14,694 bases of DNA, from assembly GCA_964418365.1 (NCBI GenBank), contig CAYQLM010000077.1:1-14694 (forward strand), in the 5' to 3' direction. Position 1 is the stretch's first letter, and every line of letters starts with the position of its first letter. Under the pieces are notes generated by a model. The model saw only the letters and a program-made list of their open reading frames with translations. It was not told where the DNA came from and did no database searches. The position numbers were made by a program, and so were the translations under genes. This document shows, piece by piece, positions 7,105-13,608 of the stretch. This DNA is from JBBDXS01 sp964418365. GTDB taxonomy: Bacteria > Chloroflexota > Dehalococcoidia > DSTF01 > RBG-16-68-14.

Positions 7105-7980
7105 TCAGCGCTCCAGCGTCTGCGCAAACTCCTCGATCGCCTGTGCCAGCTCGGCCGGGCGGTGCAAAGGGATGTCGTGGATCGTGTTCTGGAACCAGCG
7201 CACCTCGCAGCGCGGCAACAGCTTCGCCATGCGCGTGATCGACTCTCGCTTCATCTCGAGCCACTCGCGCGTGCGCTCGCTGCCCTCTCGCTCCGCGCCG
7301 ATGAACAGCACAGGACAGCGCACGTGTGCGCACAGCTCCGACGGCCGCTGCTCCCAGAGAGCGCGCACCACCTGCATGTGGCTCTCGCGACGCAAGTTAG
7401 GACGGATCGTGCCCGCCTCCGTGACCTCGAAGTTGCCCATGAGCGCCGCCTCGACCTCGTCGCTCCAGATCGGGCCCAGCTCCCACTTCTTCGCACCCGC
7501 GAGAAGCTGCTCGCGTGTCAGGTGCGTCAGGTCAGGCGGCGCCAGCTCCTTTTCGGCGCGCTCCCACGTCATGCCGTCGCGAGACGAGAGCTCCATGAAG
7601 CCGCCGTCGACCAGAACGAGGCCTGCCAGCCGCTCCGGATACCTCGCGGCGAACTCGAGCCCGACGTTGCCGCCCCACGAGTGGCCGACGACGACCGGAC
7701 GCTGGAGCTTCAGCTCATCGGTGAACGCCAGCAGATCGCTCGTGACCGAGGCGAAGTCGTAGCCGCCGTCGGGCTTGTCGCTCTCGCCGTGGCCGCGCTG
7801 ATCGAGCGCGAGGACGTACCTGCGCTCCGCCGGCAACGGCGCAGTCGTGATCCAGATCCTAGCGTTCGACGCGACGCCGTGTAGCAGCACGATGGGCGGG
7901 TCACCTGCGCGGCCGTAGTCGCGATAGTGGAAACGCAGGCCGCGCAGCGTGACGAACGCGTCGGCCGCCGGGTCGTGCAT
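7105..7980 (-). CDS. Alpha/beta hydrolase
   Basis: A 291-residue alpha/beta-hydrolase-fold enzyme. It has the oxyanion-hole strand VLLHGVASNARIW (31-43), the pattern ALDQRGHGESDKP (58-70), the nucleophile elbow GHSWGG with Ser101, and the late His268 in NTIHD. The acid is probably Glu230 in the strand ending LFIGAE, or a nearby Asp. This layout fits the esterase, haloalkane dehalogenase, epoxide hydrolase and C-C hydrolase superfamily; Ser as nucleophile rules out the dehalogenase and epoxide hydrolase groups. Substrate unknown. The frame is open to 8025, but ATG at 7980 is chosen because it follows the dienelactone hydrolase stop by two bases, a coupled start. It is therefore the second gene of a two-hydrolase unit. 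Its stop nearly touches the stop of the convergent LysM gene. Confidence 0.9.
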   Translation of the reverse strand: MHDPAADAFVTLRGLRFHYRDYGRAGDPPIVLLHGVASNARIWITTAPLPAERRYVLALDQRGHGESDKPDGGYDFASVTSDLLAFTDELKLQRPVVVGHSWGGNVGLEFAARYPERLAGLVLVDGGFMELSSRDGMTWERAEKELAPPDLTHLTREQLLAGAKKWELGPIWSDEVEAALMGNFEVTEAGTIRPNLRRESHMQVVRALWEQRPSELCAHVRCPVLFIGAEREGSERTREWLEMKRESITRMAKLLPRCEVRWFQNTIHDIPLHRPAELAQAIEEFAQTLER

Positions 7981-7982
7981 CC

Positions 7983-8663
7983 CTACCCGAGGTGCTTCCG
8001 GTAGAACGCGAGCGTGCGCTCCCACGAGAGCTTCGCGGCTTCCGGAGCGTGTACGTCCGGCCGCGTGTCGTTGAAGAAGCCGTGCTGCGTGTTCGGATAG
8101 GTGTAGAACTCCGCGTCTTTACCCAAGGACTTCAGCTTCATCTCAAGCTCGCGCACGGTCGCCGGTGAAGCCCAGTCATCGTTCTCAGCGTAGTGGCCCA
8201 GGACCGCCCCTTCGATCTTCGAGAGGTCCGGTTGCACGGCCGGCACAACGCCGTAGTAGATAACGCACGCGCCGACCTGGGGCTTCAGCGTCGCCAAGTA
8301 GAGCGATAGGCCGCCGCCCATACAGAAGCCGACGCTCCCCACCTTGCTACCGCTCGTCGCGTCCGAGGCGATGAGATGGTCGACAGCACAGGAGATGTCC
8401 TTCGCCGCCTGCTCCAGCTTCATCGCCATCATGAGCTTCATCGCCTCGTCCGGCTCTTTCGTGACCTGCCCGCTATACAGATCGGGCGCGAGCGCGACGA
8501 AGCCCTCGCCGGCCAGCCGGTCGGCAATGCTCTTGATGTTGTCGTTCAGTCCCCACCACTCCTGGATCACAACGACGCCCGGGCCTTTGCCCGAGGCCGG
8601 CTTCGCCAGATAGCCCTGCCCCTGACCGCCGTTGCTCGGAAACGTCACCAGCTCTCCTGCCAT
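7983..8663 (-). CDS. Dienelactone hydrolase family protein
   Basis: A 226-residue protein of the usual DLH length. The Cys-Asp-His triad is visible: Cys114 in GFCMGGG, Asp162 or Asp163 in ENDDW, and His194 in TQHGFFND. Glu35 in VIQEWWGLN matches the conserved Glu that interacts with the nucleophile in the classical enzyme. DLH converts dienelactone to maleylacetate in chlorocatechol breakdown, but most genomic members are general carboxymethylenebutenolidase-like esterases in the cytoplasm, and no catechol genes lie nearby. The start is firm: AGGAGG (8675-8670 on the minus strand) sits six bases before ATG. A TATGAT box (8710-8705) could drive it with a leader of about 35 bases. An alpha/beta hydrolase follows after two bases. 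Confidence 0.93.
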   Translation of the reverse strand: MAGELVTFPSNGGQGQGYLAKPASGKGPGVVVIQEWWGLNDNIKSIADRLAGEGFVALAPDLYSGQVTKEPDEAMKLMMAMKLEQAAKDISCAVDHLIASDATSGSKVGSVGFCMGGGLSLYLATLKPQVGACVIYYGVVPAVQPDLSKIEGAVLGHYAENDDWASPATVRELEMKLKSLGKDAEFYTYPNTQHGFFNDTRPDVHAPEAAKLSWERTLAFYRKHLG

Positions 8664-8704
8664 CGATTACCTCCTCATTCTGCGTGAACACATGCGCGCT
8701 GCCC

Positions 8705-8710
8705 ATCATA
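8705..8710 (-). promoter_or_regulatory. Putative -10 box for the dienelactone hydrolase unit
   Basis: TATGAT on the minus strand matches five of six -10 bases and would place transcription start near 8698, leaving room for the AGGAGG at 8675-8670. No good -35 box is seen at 16-19 bases upstream, so the call rests on one box. Confidence 0.35.
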
Positions 8711-8720
8711 GCGACGCGAG

Positions 8721-8778
8721 CAGCGAAGAGAAAAGCGCTGCCCCGTCATTCTGAGCGAGTCAAAGGGCTCAGGCGCCG
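8721..8778 (+). repeat. Second copy of the GTCATTCTGAGCG repeat
   Basis: GTCATTCTGAGCG at 8745-8757 is identical over 13 bases to the minus strand of 174-186. Around it are two short hairpins: CAGCG/CGCTG (8721-8725 with 8736-8740) and CTGAGC/GCTCAG (8751-8756 with 8767-8772). It lies in the 118-base gap between the amidohydrolase stop and the dienelactone hydrolase start, so it would be in the 3' end of the amidohydrolase message or form an insulator between the two units. Confidence 0.55.
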
Positions 8779-8781
8779 ACC

Positions 8782-10074
8782 CTACGCCCCCGCCAGTAGC
8801 TCCTCAGGCTCGTACACCTTGCCGTCGTGCACCACACGGTCGATCTCCCGCAGCGCGCCCACGTCGTCGAGCGGGTTCCGGCGCAGCAGCAGGAGATCGG
8901 CGCGCTTGCCCGGCGCGATCACGCCCAGATCGTCGCGGCGCAGCGCCTCAGCCGCGCGCGCAGTCGCGGCGCGCAGCACGTCCATGTTCGACAGGCCGGC
9001 TCCCGAAAGGAACGCCAGCTCGCGATGCAGCGAGAAGCCCGGCACCAGGCTGCGGATCGCGCCGGTATCCGTGCCCGAGACGATGCGCGCGCCCGCTTGA
9101 TGCGCCATCGATACGAGCTCTTGCAATCTCGCGCGCGTGGCGCGGGCGCGCTCCTGCATCTGTGGCGGGATCTGGATGGCGCCAGCCTCGCGCTGTTGCG
9201 TCGCATCCAGCCAGCGCTGCGCGACGGTGGGCGAATGACGTAGCTCATCTTCGGCCGGTGTGTCACCCGCGAGCGGCACCACGGTGAGCGTCGGGCAGAA
9301 CGAGACATCCTTTTCGACGAGCAGATCGATCCAGCGCCGCGCGCCGTCCGATGCGAAATCTGCTTTGAGCCAGCCTTCGTTCACCTTCGGCCAGAAGCCG
9401 GGCGACATCATCGTCTCGCCGGGCGCGGTGCGCATCTCTTCCGGCGCGAAGTCGTTGTACGGCGTCAGCAGCGCGTGCTCCAGGCCGTTGATGCCCGCCG
9501 CCATCGCCTCGCTCGCAAGCGTCCGGCCCAGGTGTCCGGTCACCGGTACGCGCCCGCCGACGTGATCGATACACGTGCGCAGCACGTCCCGCTCCATGGT
9601 GGCGTAGAGCTTGATCACGTCCGCGCCCGCCGCCAGCGCCGCGTCGACCGCGCGCAGCGCCTCGGCCGCGTCCTTCGCGGGCAGGTTGAGCTCAGGCCAG
9701 GTCGGCGGGTCGCCATCGATCATCGGCCCGGCGAACAACAGCCGCGGGCCGATCAAGTCGCCGTTCGCCAGCAGCTTTCGCGTCTCGACCATGAAGTCGA
9801 GCGCGCCGCCGAGATCGCGGACCGTCGTCACGCCCAGCGCCAGCCACACGGGCAGCGAGTCGTGGCCGACGAGCTCGGCGTGCACATGGGTGTCGATTAG
9901 CCCCGGGCCGGCCCAGCGACCAGCGCCGTCGACCACCTCCGCGCCCGCAGGCGCAGATGCGTCGTGGCCCACAGATGCGATCCGCTCGCCCTCGATCACG
10001 ATCGTCGCGCGCTCGACCGGCGCTGCGCCGCTGCCGTCGATGAGCGTGACGTTCCGGATGAAGAGCGTGGGCAT
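8782..10074 (-). CDS. Metal-dependent amidohydrolase (imidazolonepropionase-like, COG1228)
   Basis: A 430-residue amidohydrolase-superfamily enzyme with the full binuclear-site set: the HxH pair His63/His65 in DTHVH, Lys155 in VIKLYA (likely carbamylated), His181 in TGHLG, His200 in LEHALL and Asp336 in SGTDTG. A small N- and C-terminal beta-sandwich encloses the barrel (start MPTLFIRNVTLIDGSG, end GKRADLLLL). This pattern is that of the large group annotated as imidazolonepropionase-like or Xaa-Pro dipeptidase-like amidohydrolases, many of which cleave N-acyl or dipeptide amide bonds; true HutI is not indicated, since no other hut gene is near. There is no signal peptide, so it is cytoplasmic. 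ATG at 10074 has only a weak AGGACG upstream. It lies 53 bases after the alpha/beta hydrolase gene, with an intervening hairpin, and is probably the last gene of the amidase unit. Confidence 0.91.
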   Translation of the reverse strand: MPTLFIRNVTLIDGSGAAPVERATIVIEGERIASVGHDASAPAGAEVVDGAGRWAGPGLIDTHVHAELVGHDSLPVWLALGVTTVRDLGGALDFMVETRKLLANGDLIGPRLLFAGPMIDGDPPTWPELNLPAKDAAEALRAVDAALAAGADVIKLYATMERDVLRTCIDHVGGRVPVTGHLGRTLASEAMAAGINGLEHALLTPYNDFAPEEMRTAPGETMMSPGFWPKVNEGWLKADFASDGARRWIDLLVEKDVSFCPTLTVVPLAGDTPAEDELRHSPTVAQRWLDATQQREAGAIQIPPQMQERARATRARLQELVSMAHQAGARIVSGTDTGAIRSLVPGFSLHRELAFLSGAGLSNMDVLRAATARAAEALRRDDLGVIAPGKRADLLLLRRNPLDDVGALREIDRVVHDGKVYEPEELLAGA

Positions 10075-10096
10075 GCAGCGAACGTCCTATTCGTCG

Positions 10097-10116
10097 GGGC
10101 GACCATCTGGTCACCC
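10097..10116. other. Intercistronic hairpin ahead of the amidohydrolase gene
   Basis: GACC/GGTC around the loop ATCT (10101-10112) extends, past one mismatch, by three G-C pairs. It sits in the 53-base gap between two minus-strand genes. There is no T-run on either side, so it is not a convincing terminator; RNA processing or stability is possible. Confidence 0.3.
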
Positions 10117-10127
10117 TTCGGGCATCG

Positions 10128-10754
10128 TCAGCGAAAGTGCGCCGCGAAGAACGCGCCCAGCGTCTCGCTCAGCTCGTCCTCGAAGCCCCACCAGGAGTGG
10201 TCGGCACCCTCGAAGACGTGCGCTTCAACGCCGGGCGCCTCGGCGATGACCTGCAGCCGGTCCGCCGGCACAAGCGTGTCCATATCGCCCGCGATGATGA
10301 GCGCCGGGCAGCCCCACGCGACGCGCAGGTCGCCGAATGCGACCGGCGGCGAGATCAGCGCAAGGCCGCGCAGCGCACCGCTCGCGACCTCGGCCGCGAC
10401 CATGCCGCCGAACGAGTAGCCGATCAACCCCAGCCGCTTCGGGTCCACTTCCGGCAGCGACGCGATGTACCTGAGCGCCGCGCGCACGTCATCGCGCTCG
10501 CCGTTGCCGTCATCGAACGCGCCTTCGCTGGCGCCGGCGCCACGGAAGTTGAAGCGCAGCACGGTAACGCCGCGCGACAGCACCGCGTCGCACGCGGTCA
10601 TCACGACGTTATTGTCCATGTCGCCGCCGTGGAGCGGATGCGGGTGGCAAACGACGACGCCCGGCGCCGGCGTCACGTCGGGAATGTGCAGCGCACCTTC
10701 GAGCGTGAGATCGCTGCTCTGGAACGTGATGGAGCGCACTGTGAGATTGGCCAT
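10128..10754 (-). CDS. Alpha/beta hydrolase (COG2945-like)
   Basis: A 208-residue compact alpha/beta hydrolase. The stretch VVVCHPHPLHGGDMDNNVV (33-51) and FNFRGAGASEG (69-79) are hallmarks of the COG2945 group of small hydrolases. The triad is Ser114 in GYSFGG, Asp157 or Asp159 in AGDMDTLV, and His186 in GADHSWWG. No lid domain is present, so the active site is open; members act as esterases or thioesterases in tests, and natural substrates are mostly unknown. The ATG lies eight bases after the amidase stop, with no obvious Shine-Dalgarno of its own, which points to translational coupling. Upstream is the amidase and downstream the amidohydrolase, so three enzymes that attack acyl bonds are made together. 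Confidence 0.9.
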   Translation of the reverse strand: MANLTVRSITFQSSDLTLEGALHIPDVTPAPGVVVCHPHPLHGGDMDNNVVMTACDAVLSRGVTVLRFNFRGAGASEGAFDDGNGERDDVRAALRYIASLPEVDPKRLGLIGYSFGGMVAAEVASGALRGLALISPPVAFGDLRVAWGCPALIIAGDMDTLVPADRLQVIAEAPGVEAHVFEGADHSWWGFEDELSETLGAFFAAHFR

Positions 10755-10762
10755 ACGAAGGG

Positions 10763-12163
10763 TTAATCGACCGGCGGCCTGCGCGCCGAAACCCCTGCCG
10801 CTTCCTCAAAGCCATGGGCGGCGCGGAACACCGTCGCCTCGTCGAAGCGACGACCCACGAGCATGAGCCCGACCGGCATGCCGTTGTCGTCAAAGCCGCA
10901 GGGCACCGAGAGCGACGGCTGGCCCGTCACGTCGAATGGCAACGTCAGTCTGCTCAGGCCCAGCGTCGGGTCGTCCGCTATCACAGTATCGATGCGCGGC
11001 GCCGTCATGATCGTTGTCGGCATCGCGAGCAGATCGACGTCGCCCAGCAGCGTGTCGTCGCACGTCCGCCGCAGGTTCTGCATGAACTGCATCGCGCGGA
11101 CGTAATCAGCCGCCTTCTGATCGAGTCCGGACAGCAGACGCATGCGGACGTCCTCCCCGTAGTCCTGCGCTCGCTTCTCGAGATTGTCCTTGTGGTACGC
11201 GGCGGCTTCGCTCAGCAGGACCACACCGCCGACGTAGAAGCAGGTGCGCAGCATCGACGTGTCGACTTCTCTGGTCTTCGCGCCGAGCTGCTCCAACACC
11301 TCGATGGCATGCTCGAACGCCGTCCGCACCGCCGGCTGGGCGTCGTTCATGGCGTACGTACCGACGCCGATACGCAAGCCGCGAATGCCATCCTGCAATC
11401 CCTTCGACCAGTCCATCACTGGCACATCCGCGCTCGTCTCATCCTCGATGTCGCGTCCGGCGATCGCAGTCAGAACGAGCGCGCAGTCGCGCGCCGTGCG
11501 CGCCATCGGCCCGAGGTGGTCGAGCGACGACGAGAGCGGCACGACATCGCGCAGGCTAACGCGGCCGTAGGTCGCCTTGATACCTGCGATGCCGCAGAGT
11601 GCCGCCGGGATCCGGATCGAGCCGCCCGTATCGCTCCCGATCGCGGCGAAGCACAGCCCGGCCGCGACCGCCGACCCCGAGCCGCTGCTCGAGCCGCCGG
11701 TGATCCGCTCGATGTCCCAAGGGTTGCGGCACGCGCCGAAGTGCGGGTTCACGCCCGTCGTACCCAGCGCCCATTCGTGCATGTTCAGCTTGCCGGTGAT
11801 TACCGCGCCGGCGGCGCGCAGCTTCTGCACGACGGGCGCGTCGGCGACCGGCACAGAGTCCGCGAGGATCTTGGATCCCGCCGTGGTCCGCACCCCTTTG
11901 GTTTCGCAGAGGTCCTTTACGCCGATTGGCACGCCATGGAGCGCCCCGCGATATCGCCCGGACGCGATCTCCTCTTCCGCTGCCCGCGCGTCGGCCACCG
12001 CCTGCTCCGCCATCACCGTGATGTAGGCGTCAAGCTTCGGGTTGAGCCGCTCGATGCGCTCCAGCGTCGCCTCGGTCACCTCGACGGGGCTGACGTCCTT
12101 CGCGCGGATGCGCCCGCCGAGCTCGTGCAGCGTGAGATAGCAAAGATCTGCCGTCGTTGTCAC
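10763..12163 (-). CDS. Amidase-signature family amidase (GatA-like)
   Basis: A 466-residue amidase-signature enzyme. The Ser-cisSer-Lys triad is in place: Lys83 in PIGVKD, Ser158 in ITGGSSSGSGSA and Ser182 in DTGGSIRIPA, with the typical gly/ser-rich core between. The family hydrolyses amide bonds of many small molecules; GatA of the tRNA amidotransferase also belongs here. gatB and gatC are not in the window, and the neighbours are hydrolases, so a free amidase is more likely, although GatA cannot be excluded from sequence alone. The GTG start at 12163 has a weak AAGGA about ten bases upstream. The extended -10 at about 12226-12218 would begin transcription near 12211, making a leader of about 47 bases that holds a GC-rich hairpin (12188-12205). 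First gene of the three-gene unit. Confidence 0.92.
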   Translation of the reverse strand: MTTTADLCYLTLHELGGRIRAKDVSPVEVTEATLERIERLNPKLDAYITVMAEQAVADARAAEEEIASGRYRGALHGVPIGVKDLCETKGVRTTAGSKILADSVPVADAPVVQKLRAAGAVITGKLNMHEWALGTTGVNPHFGACRNPWDIERITGGSSSGSGSAVAAGLCFAAIGSDTGGSIRIPAALCGIAGIKATYGRVSLRDVVPLSSSLDHLGPMARTARDCALVLTAIAGRDIEDETSADVPVMDWSKGLQDGIRGLRIGVGTYAMNDAQPAVRTAFEHAIEVLEQLGAKTREVDTSMLRTCFYVGGVVLLSEAAAYHKDNLEKRAQDYGEDVRMRLLSGLDQKAADYVRAMQFMQNLRRTCDDTLLGDVDLLAMPTTIMTAPRIDTVIADDPTLGLSRLTLPFDVTGQPSLSVPCGFDDNGMPVGLMLVGRRFDEATVFRAAHGFEEAAGVSARRPPVD

Positions 12164-12187
12164 CGAAGAGTTCCTTCAAGCGTAGAG

Positions 12188-12205
12188 GCGGGCCATCGTG
12201 CCCGC
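12188..12205 (-). promoter_or_regulatory. Leader hairpin of the amidase unit
   Basis: GCGGGC and GCCCGC pair around a six-base loop in the predicted 5' leader of the amidase message. It lies about 24 bases before the GTG and could hinder or protect the message. No riboswitch family is recognised. Confidence 0.35.
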
Positions 12206-12217
12206 TCAAGCGCCGCG

Positions 12218-12226
12218 AGTATACCA
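12218..12226 (-). promoter_or_regulatory. Extended -10 promoter for the amidase unit
   Basis: On the minus strand the bases read TGGTATACT: a TG one base before TATACT, which is the extended -10 form. No TTGACA-like -35 lies at normal spacing, as is common for extended -10 promoters. Transcription would begin near 12211. Confidence 0.5.
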
Positions 12227-12354
12227 ACATCGAACCCCGAACTTCGAGTTTCGAACAGCGAAGTGCACCTCCCTAGACATACGCCGCGTACGTCTTGTAC
12301 CTTAGGACGGGTTCGCGCCCGCCTTCACAATCGGGGCGGTGGTAGCTGGAACTC

Positions 12355-12401
12355 TCATCCCTGAGCACCACGGGATCCGCCTTCGGCGGACCCGAAGGAG
12401 G
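12355..12401 (+). repeat. Third, diverged repeat copy forming the etfB leader hairpin and Shine-Dalgarno
   Basis: TCATCCCTGAGC (12355-12366) resembles TCATTCTGAGC of the other copies. Then follow the hairpin TCCGCC-TTC-GGCGGA (12376-12390, extendable by GGG/CCC past a bulged A) and CGAAGGA (12393-12399). The order CTGAGC, TCCGCC, GGCGGA, CGAAGGA is the same as at 49-90, and the core CGCCTTCGGCG (12378-12388) is identical to the minus strand of 156-166. AAGGAGG (12395-12401), eight bases before the etfB ATG, overlaps the end of the element. Confidence 0.5.
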
Positions 12402-12409
12402 ACTCGCCC

Positions 12410-13213
12410 ATGCACATCGTCGTGTGCGTCAAGCAGGTACCTGACTGGGACATCCCACCCTCCAGCTTCAGGGTCGACGAGTCGGCGAAGAAGGTGACGC
12501 CGCCGCCCGGCGTCGCGCCCGTCCCGAGCCAGTTCGACACCATCGGCGTTGAGGCCGCGATGCGCATCAAGGACAAGGCCGCCGACACGAAGGTCACGAT
12601 CATGAGCCTGGGCGCCGAGAGCGCCCGCGACGCCATTAAGGCAAGCCTGGCCATGGGCGCCGACGAAGGCGTCCTGCTCAACGACGCCGCCTTCAGCGAC
12701 CTCGATTGGTACCAGCTCTCGCTCGCGCTTTCGACGGCGATCAAGAAGCTCGATGACGTCCAGCTCGTCATCTGCGGCCGCCAGGCCGTCGATTGGGACA
12801 TGGGCGTCACCGGCTCCGGCATCGCCGAGCTGCTCGGCTGGCCGGCCCTCACGATCGCCAAGGACGTGCAGGTGAACGACGGCGCCGTCGTCGCCGAGCG
12901 CGTGCTCATGGACGGCTTCGAGACCGTCCAGGCGCCGCTGCCAGCCGTCGTCACTGTCAGCAACGAGCTGGGCGAGCCGCGCTATCCCAAGCTCCAGCAG
13001 ATCATGCAGGCGGCCAAGAAGCCCGTGAGCATCTGGTCCGCCGCCGACCTCGGCCTCGACGCGTCGCAAATCGGCGCGGACGCGAAGAAGCTCTCGCTGG
13101 AGAAGCTGTACATCCCGGTCAGCGACAGCAAGGTCGAGATCATCGAAGGCGATACGCCGGAAGAGAAGGCGCAGAACCTGGTGAGGAAGCTGACCGAAGC
13201 CAAACTGATCTAA
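12410..13213 (+). CDS. etfB: Electron transfer flavoprotein beta subunit
   Basis: A 267-residue EtfB. It starts with MHIVVCVKQVPD, typical of the family, and has the nucleotide-binding stretch CGRQAVDWDMGVTG (122-135), corresponding to the AMP site (QAIDxDxxxTG in other members), and a recognition-loop-like segment EPRYPKLQQIMQAAKKP (189-205) that docks on partner dehydrogenases. With EtfA it forms a cytoplasmic FAD heterodimer that accepts electrons from acyl-CoA and similar dehydrogenases. Trp129 between the two Asp residues of the AMP motif is uncommon, where Gly or Asp is usual. AAGGAGG lies eight bases before the ATG, just after a strong hairpin that looks repeat-derived. The stop is followed by a 65-base gap and then a small gene instead of etfA directly. 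Confidence 0.95.
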   Translation: MHIVVCVKQVPDWDIPPSSFRVDESAKKVTPPPGVAPVPSQFDTIGVEAAMRIKDKAADTKVTIMSLGAESARDAIKASLAMGADEGVLLNDAAFSDLDWYQLSLALSTAIKKLDDVQLVICGRQAVDWDMGVTGSGIAELLGWPALTIAKDVQVNDGAVVAERVLMDGFETVQAPLPAVVTVSNELGEPRYPKLQQIMQAAKKPVSIWSAADLGLDASQIGADAKKLSLEKLYIPVSDSKVEIIEGDTPEEKAQNLVRKLTEAKLI

Positions 13214-13224
13214 CATACGAGCAG

Positions 13225-13243
13225 GCCGGGTAAGGAGCCCGGC
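13225..13243 (+). other. Intercistronic hairpin with SD-like loop after etfB
   Basis: GCCGGG (13225-13230) pairs with CCCGGC (13238-13243). The seven-base loop is TAAGGAG, which itself is a good Shine-Dalgarno sequence placed nine bases before ATG at 13247. It has no T-tract, so it is not a typical terminator. It may protect the upstream message or tune translation in the etf unit. Confidence 0.45.
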
Positions 13244-13278
13244 GGCATGGCGCTCGAACGCCGGAAAGGAGTCTCGAA

Positions 13279-13578
13279 ATGTACGGAACAGTCGCACGGA
13301 TGAAGGTAAAGCCCGGAAAGCTAGACGACCTCATGAAGTTGACCGTTGATACTGTGAACAAGCGACGCCCCAAGGGCTACCTCGGCGAGATCATCTACAA
13401 GATGGACAACAATCCGAACGAAGTGATCATGGCCGTGTTCTTTGCCGACAAGGCAAGCTACCAGGCCAACGCCAACGACCCCGAGATGAACAAGGAGTAC
13501 GAGCAATACCGCGCGCTGCTCGACGCCGATCCCGAGTGGAACGACGGCGAAGTGATCCACCAGTTCTGGGTGAAGTAG
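13279..13578 (+). CDS. Small ABM/dimeric alpha-beta-barrel-like protein between etfB and etfA
   Basis: A 99-residue soluble protein. The pattern MYGTVARMKVKPGKLDDLMKL (strand, then helix), a central GEIIYKMDNNPNEVIMAVFFADKAS split over two strands, and a helix around SYQANANDPEMNKEYEQY followed by a last strand VIHQFWV fit the ferredoxin-like dimeric alpha-beta-barrel fold of antibiotic-biosynthesis-monooxygenase (ABM) and related domains. Members range from heme-degrading or quinone-forming oxygenases to proteins with no known activity; no heme or catalytic residue can be assigned. AAAGGAG (13265-13271) with seven bases before ATG gives a firm start. It lies 65 bases after etfB and 30 before etfA, both on the same strand, so it is almost certainly co-transcribed with the flavoprotein genes. 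A role with ETF is inference only. Confidence 0.82.
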   Translation: MYGTVARMKVKPGKLDDLMKLTVDTVNKRRPKGYLGEIIYKMDNNPNEVIMAVFFADKASYQANANDPEMNKEYEQYRALLDADPEWNDGEVIHQFWVK

Positions 13579-13608
13579 TACAACAGGTAAGACACCGAGG
13601 AGCGAAAC

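Larger units (their letters stand above)
12164..12409. other. Intergenic region between divergent amidase and etfB genes
   Basis: This 246-base gap holds the amidase leader hairpin and extended -10, a near-palindromic block rich in CGAA/TTCG (12238-12256), and, toward etfB, a repeat-like segment with a strong hairpin and the etfB ribosome binding site. A possible etfB promoter (TAGACA at 12274-12279, 18 bases, TACCTT at 12298-12303) is weak. No gene is supported in it. Confidence 0.55.

Noticed and set aside
8782..10074. True imidazolonepropionase (hutI) for histidine breakdown
   Set aside because: Only the general amidohydrolase metal motifs are seen, and no hutH, hutU or formimidoyl-glutamate genes are in the window.
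10814..12364. Plus-strand open frame of 516 codons
   Set aside because: It is antisense to the amidase gene, which has a complete Ser-cisSer-Lys triad; composition is typical of a high-GC shadow frame rich in Arg and His.
12331..12375. T-box-like leader ahead of etfB (GGTGGTA and a CTCTCATCCCT stretch)
   Set aside because: Only about seven bases of the conserved T-box sequence match, there is no room or sequence for stem I with a specifier loop, and etfB is not a T-box target. The repeat explanation fits better.
12302..13297. Minus-strand open frame of 331 codons over etfB
   Set aside because: It is the antisense of a clear EtfB with family motifs; no start signal or recognisable product.
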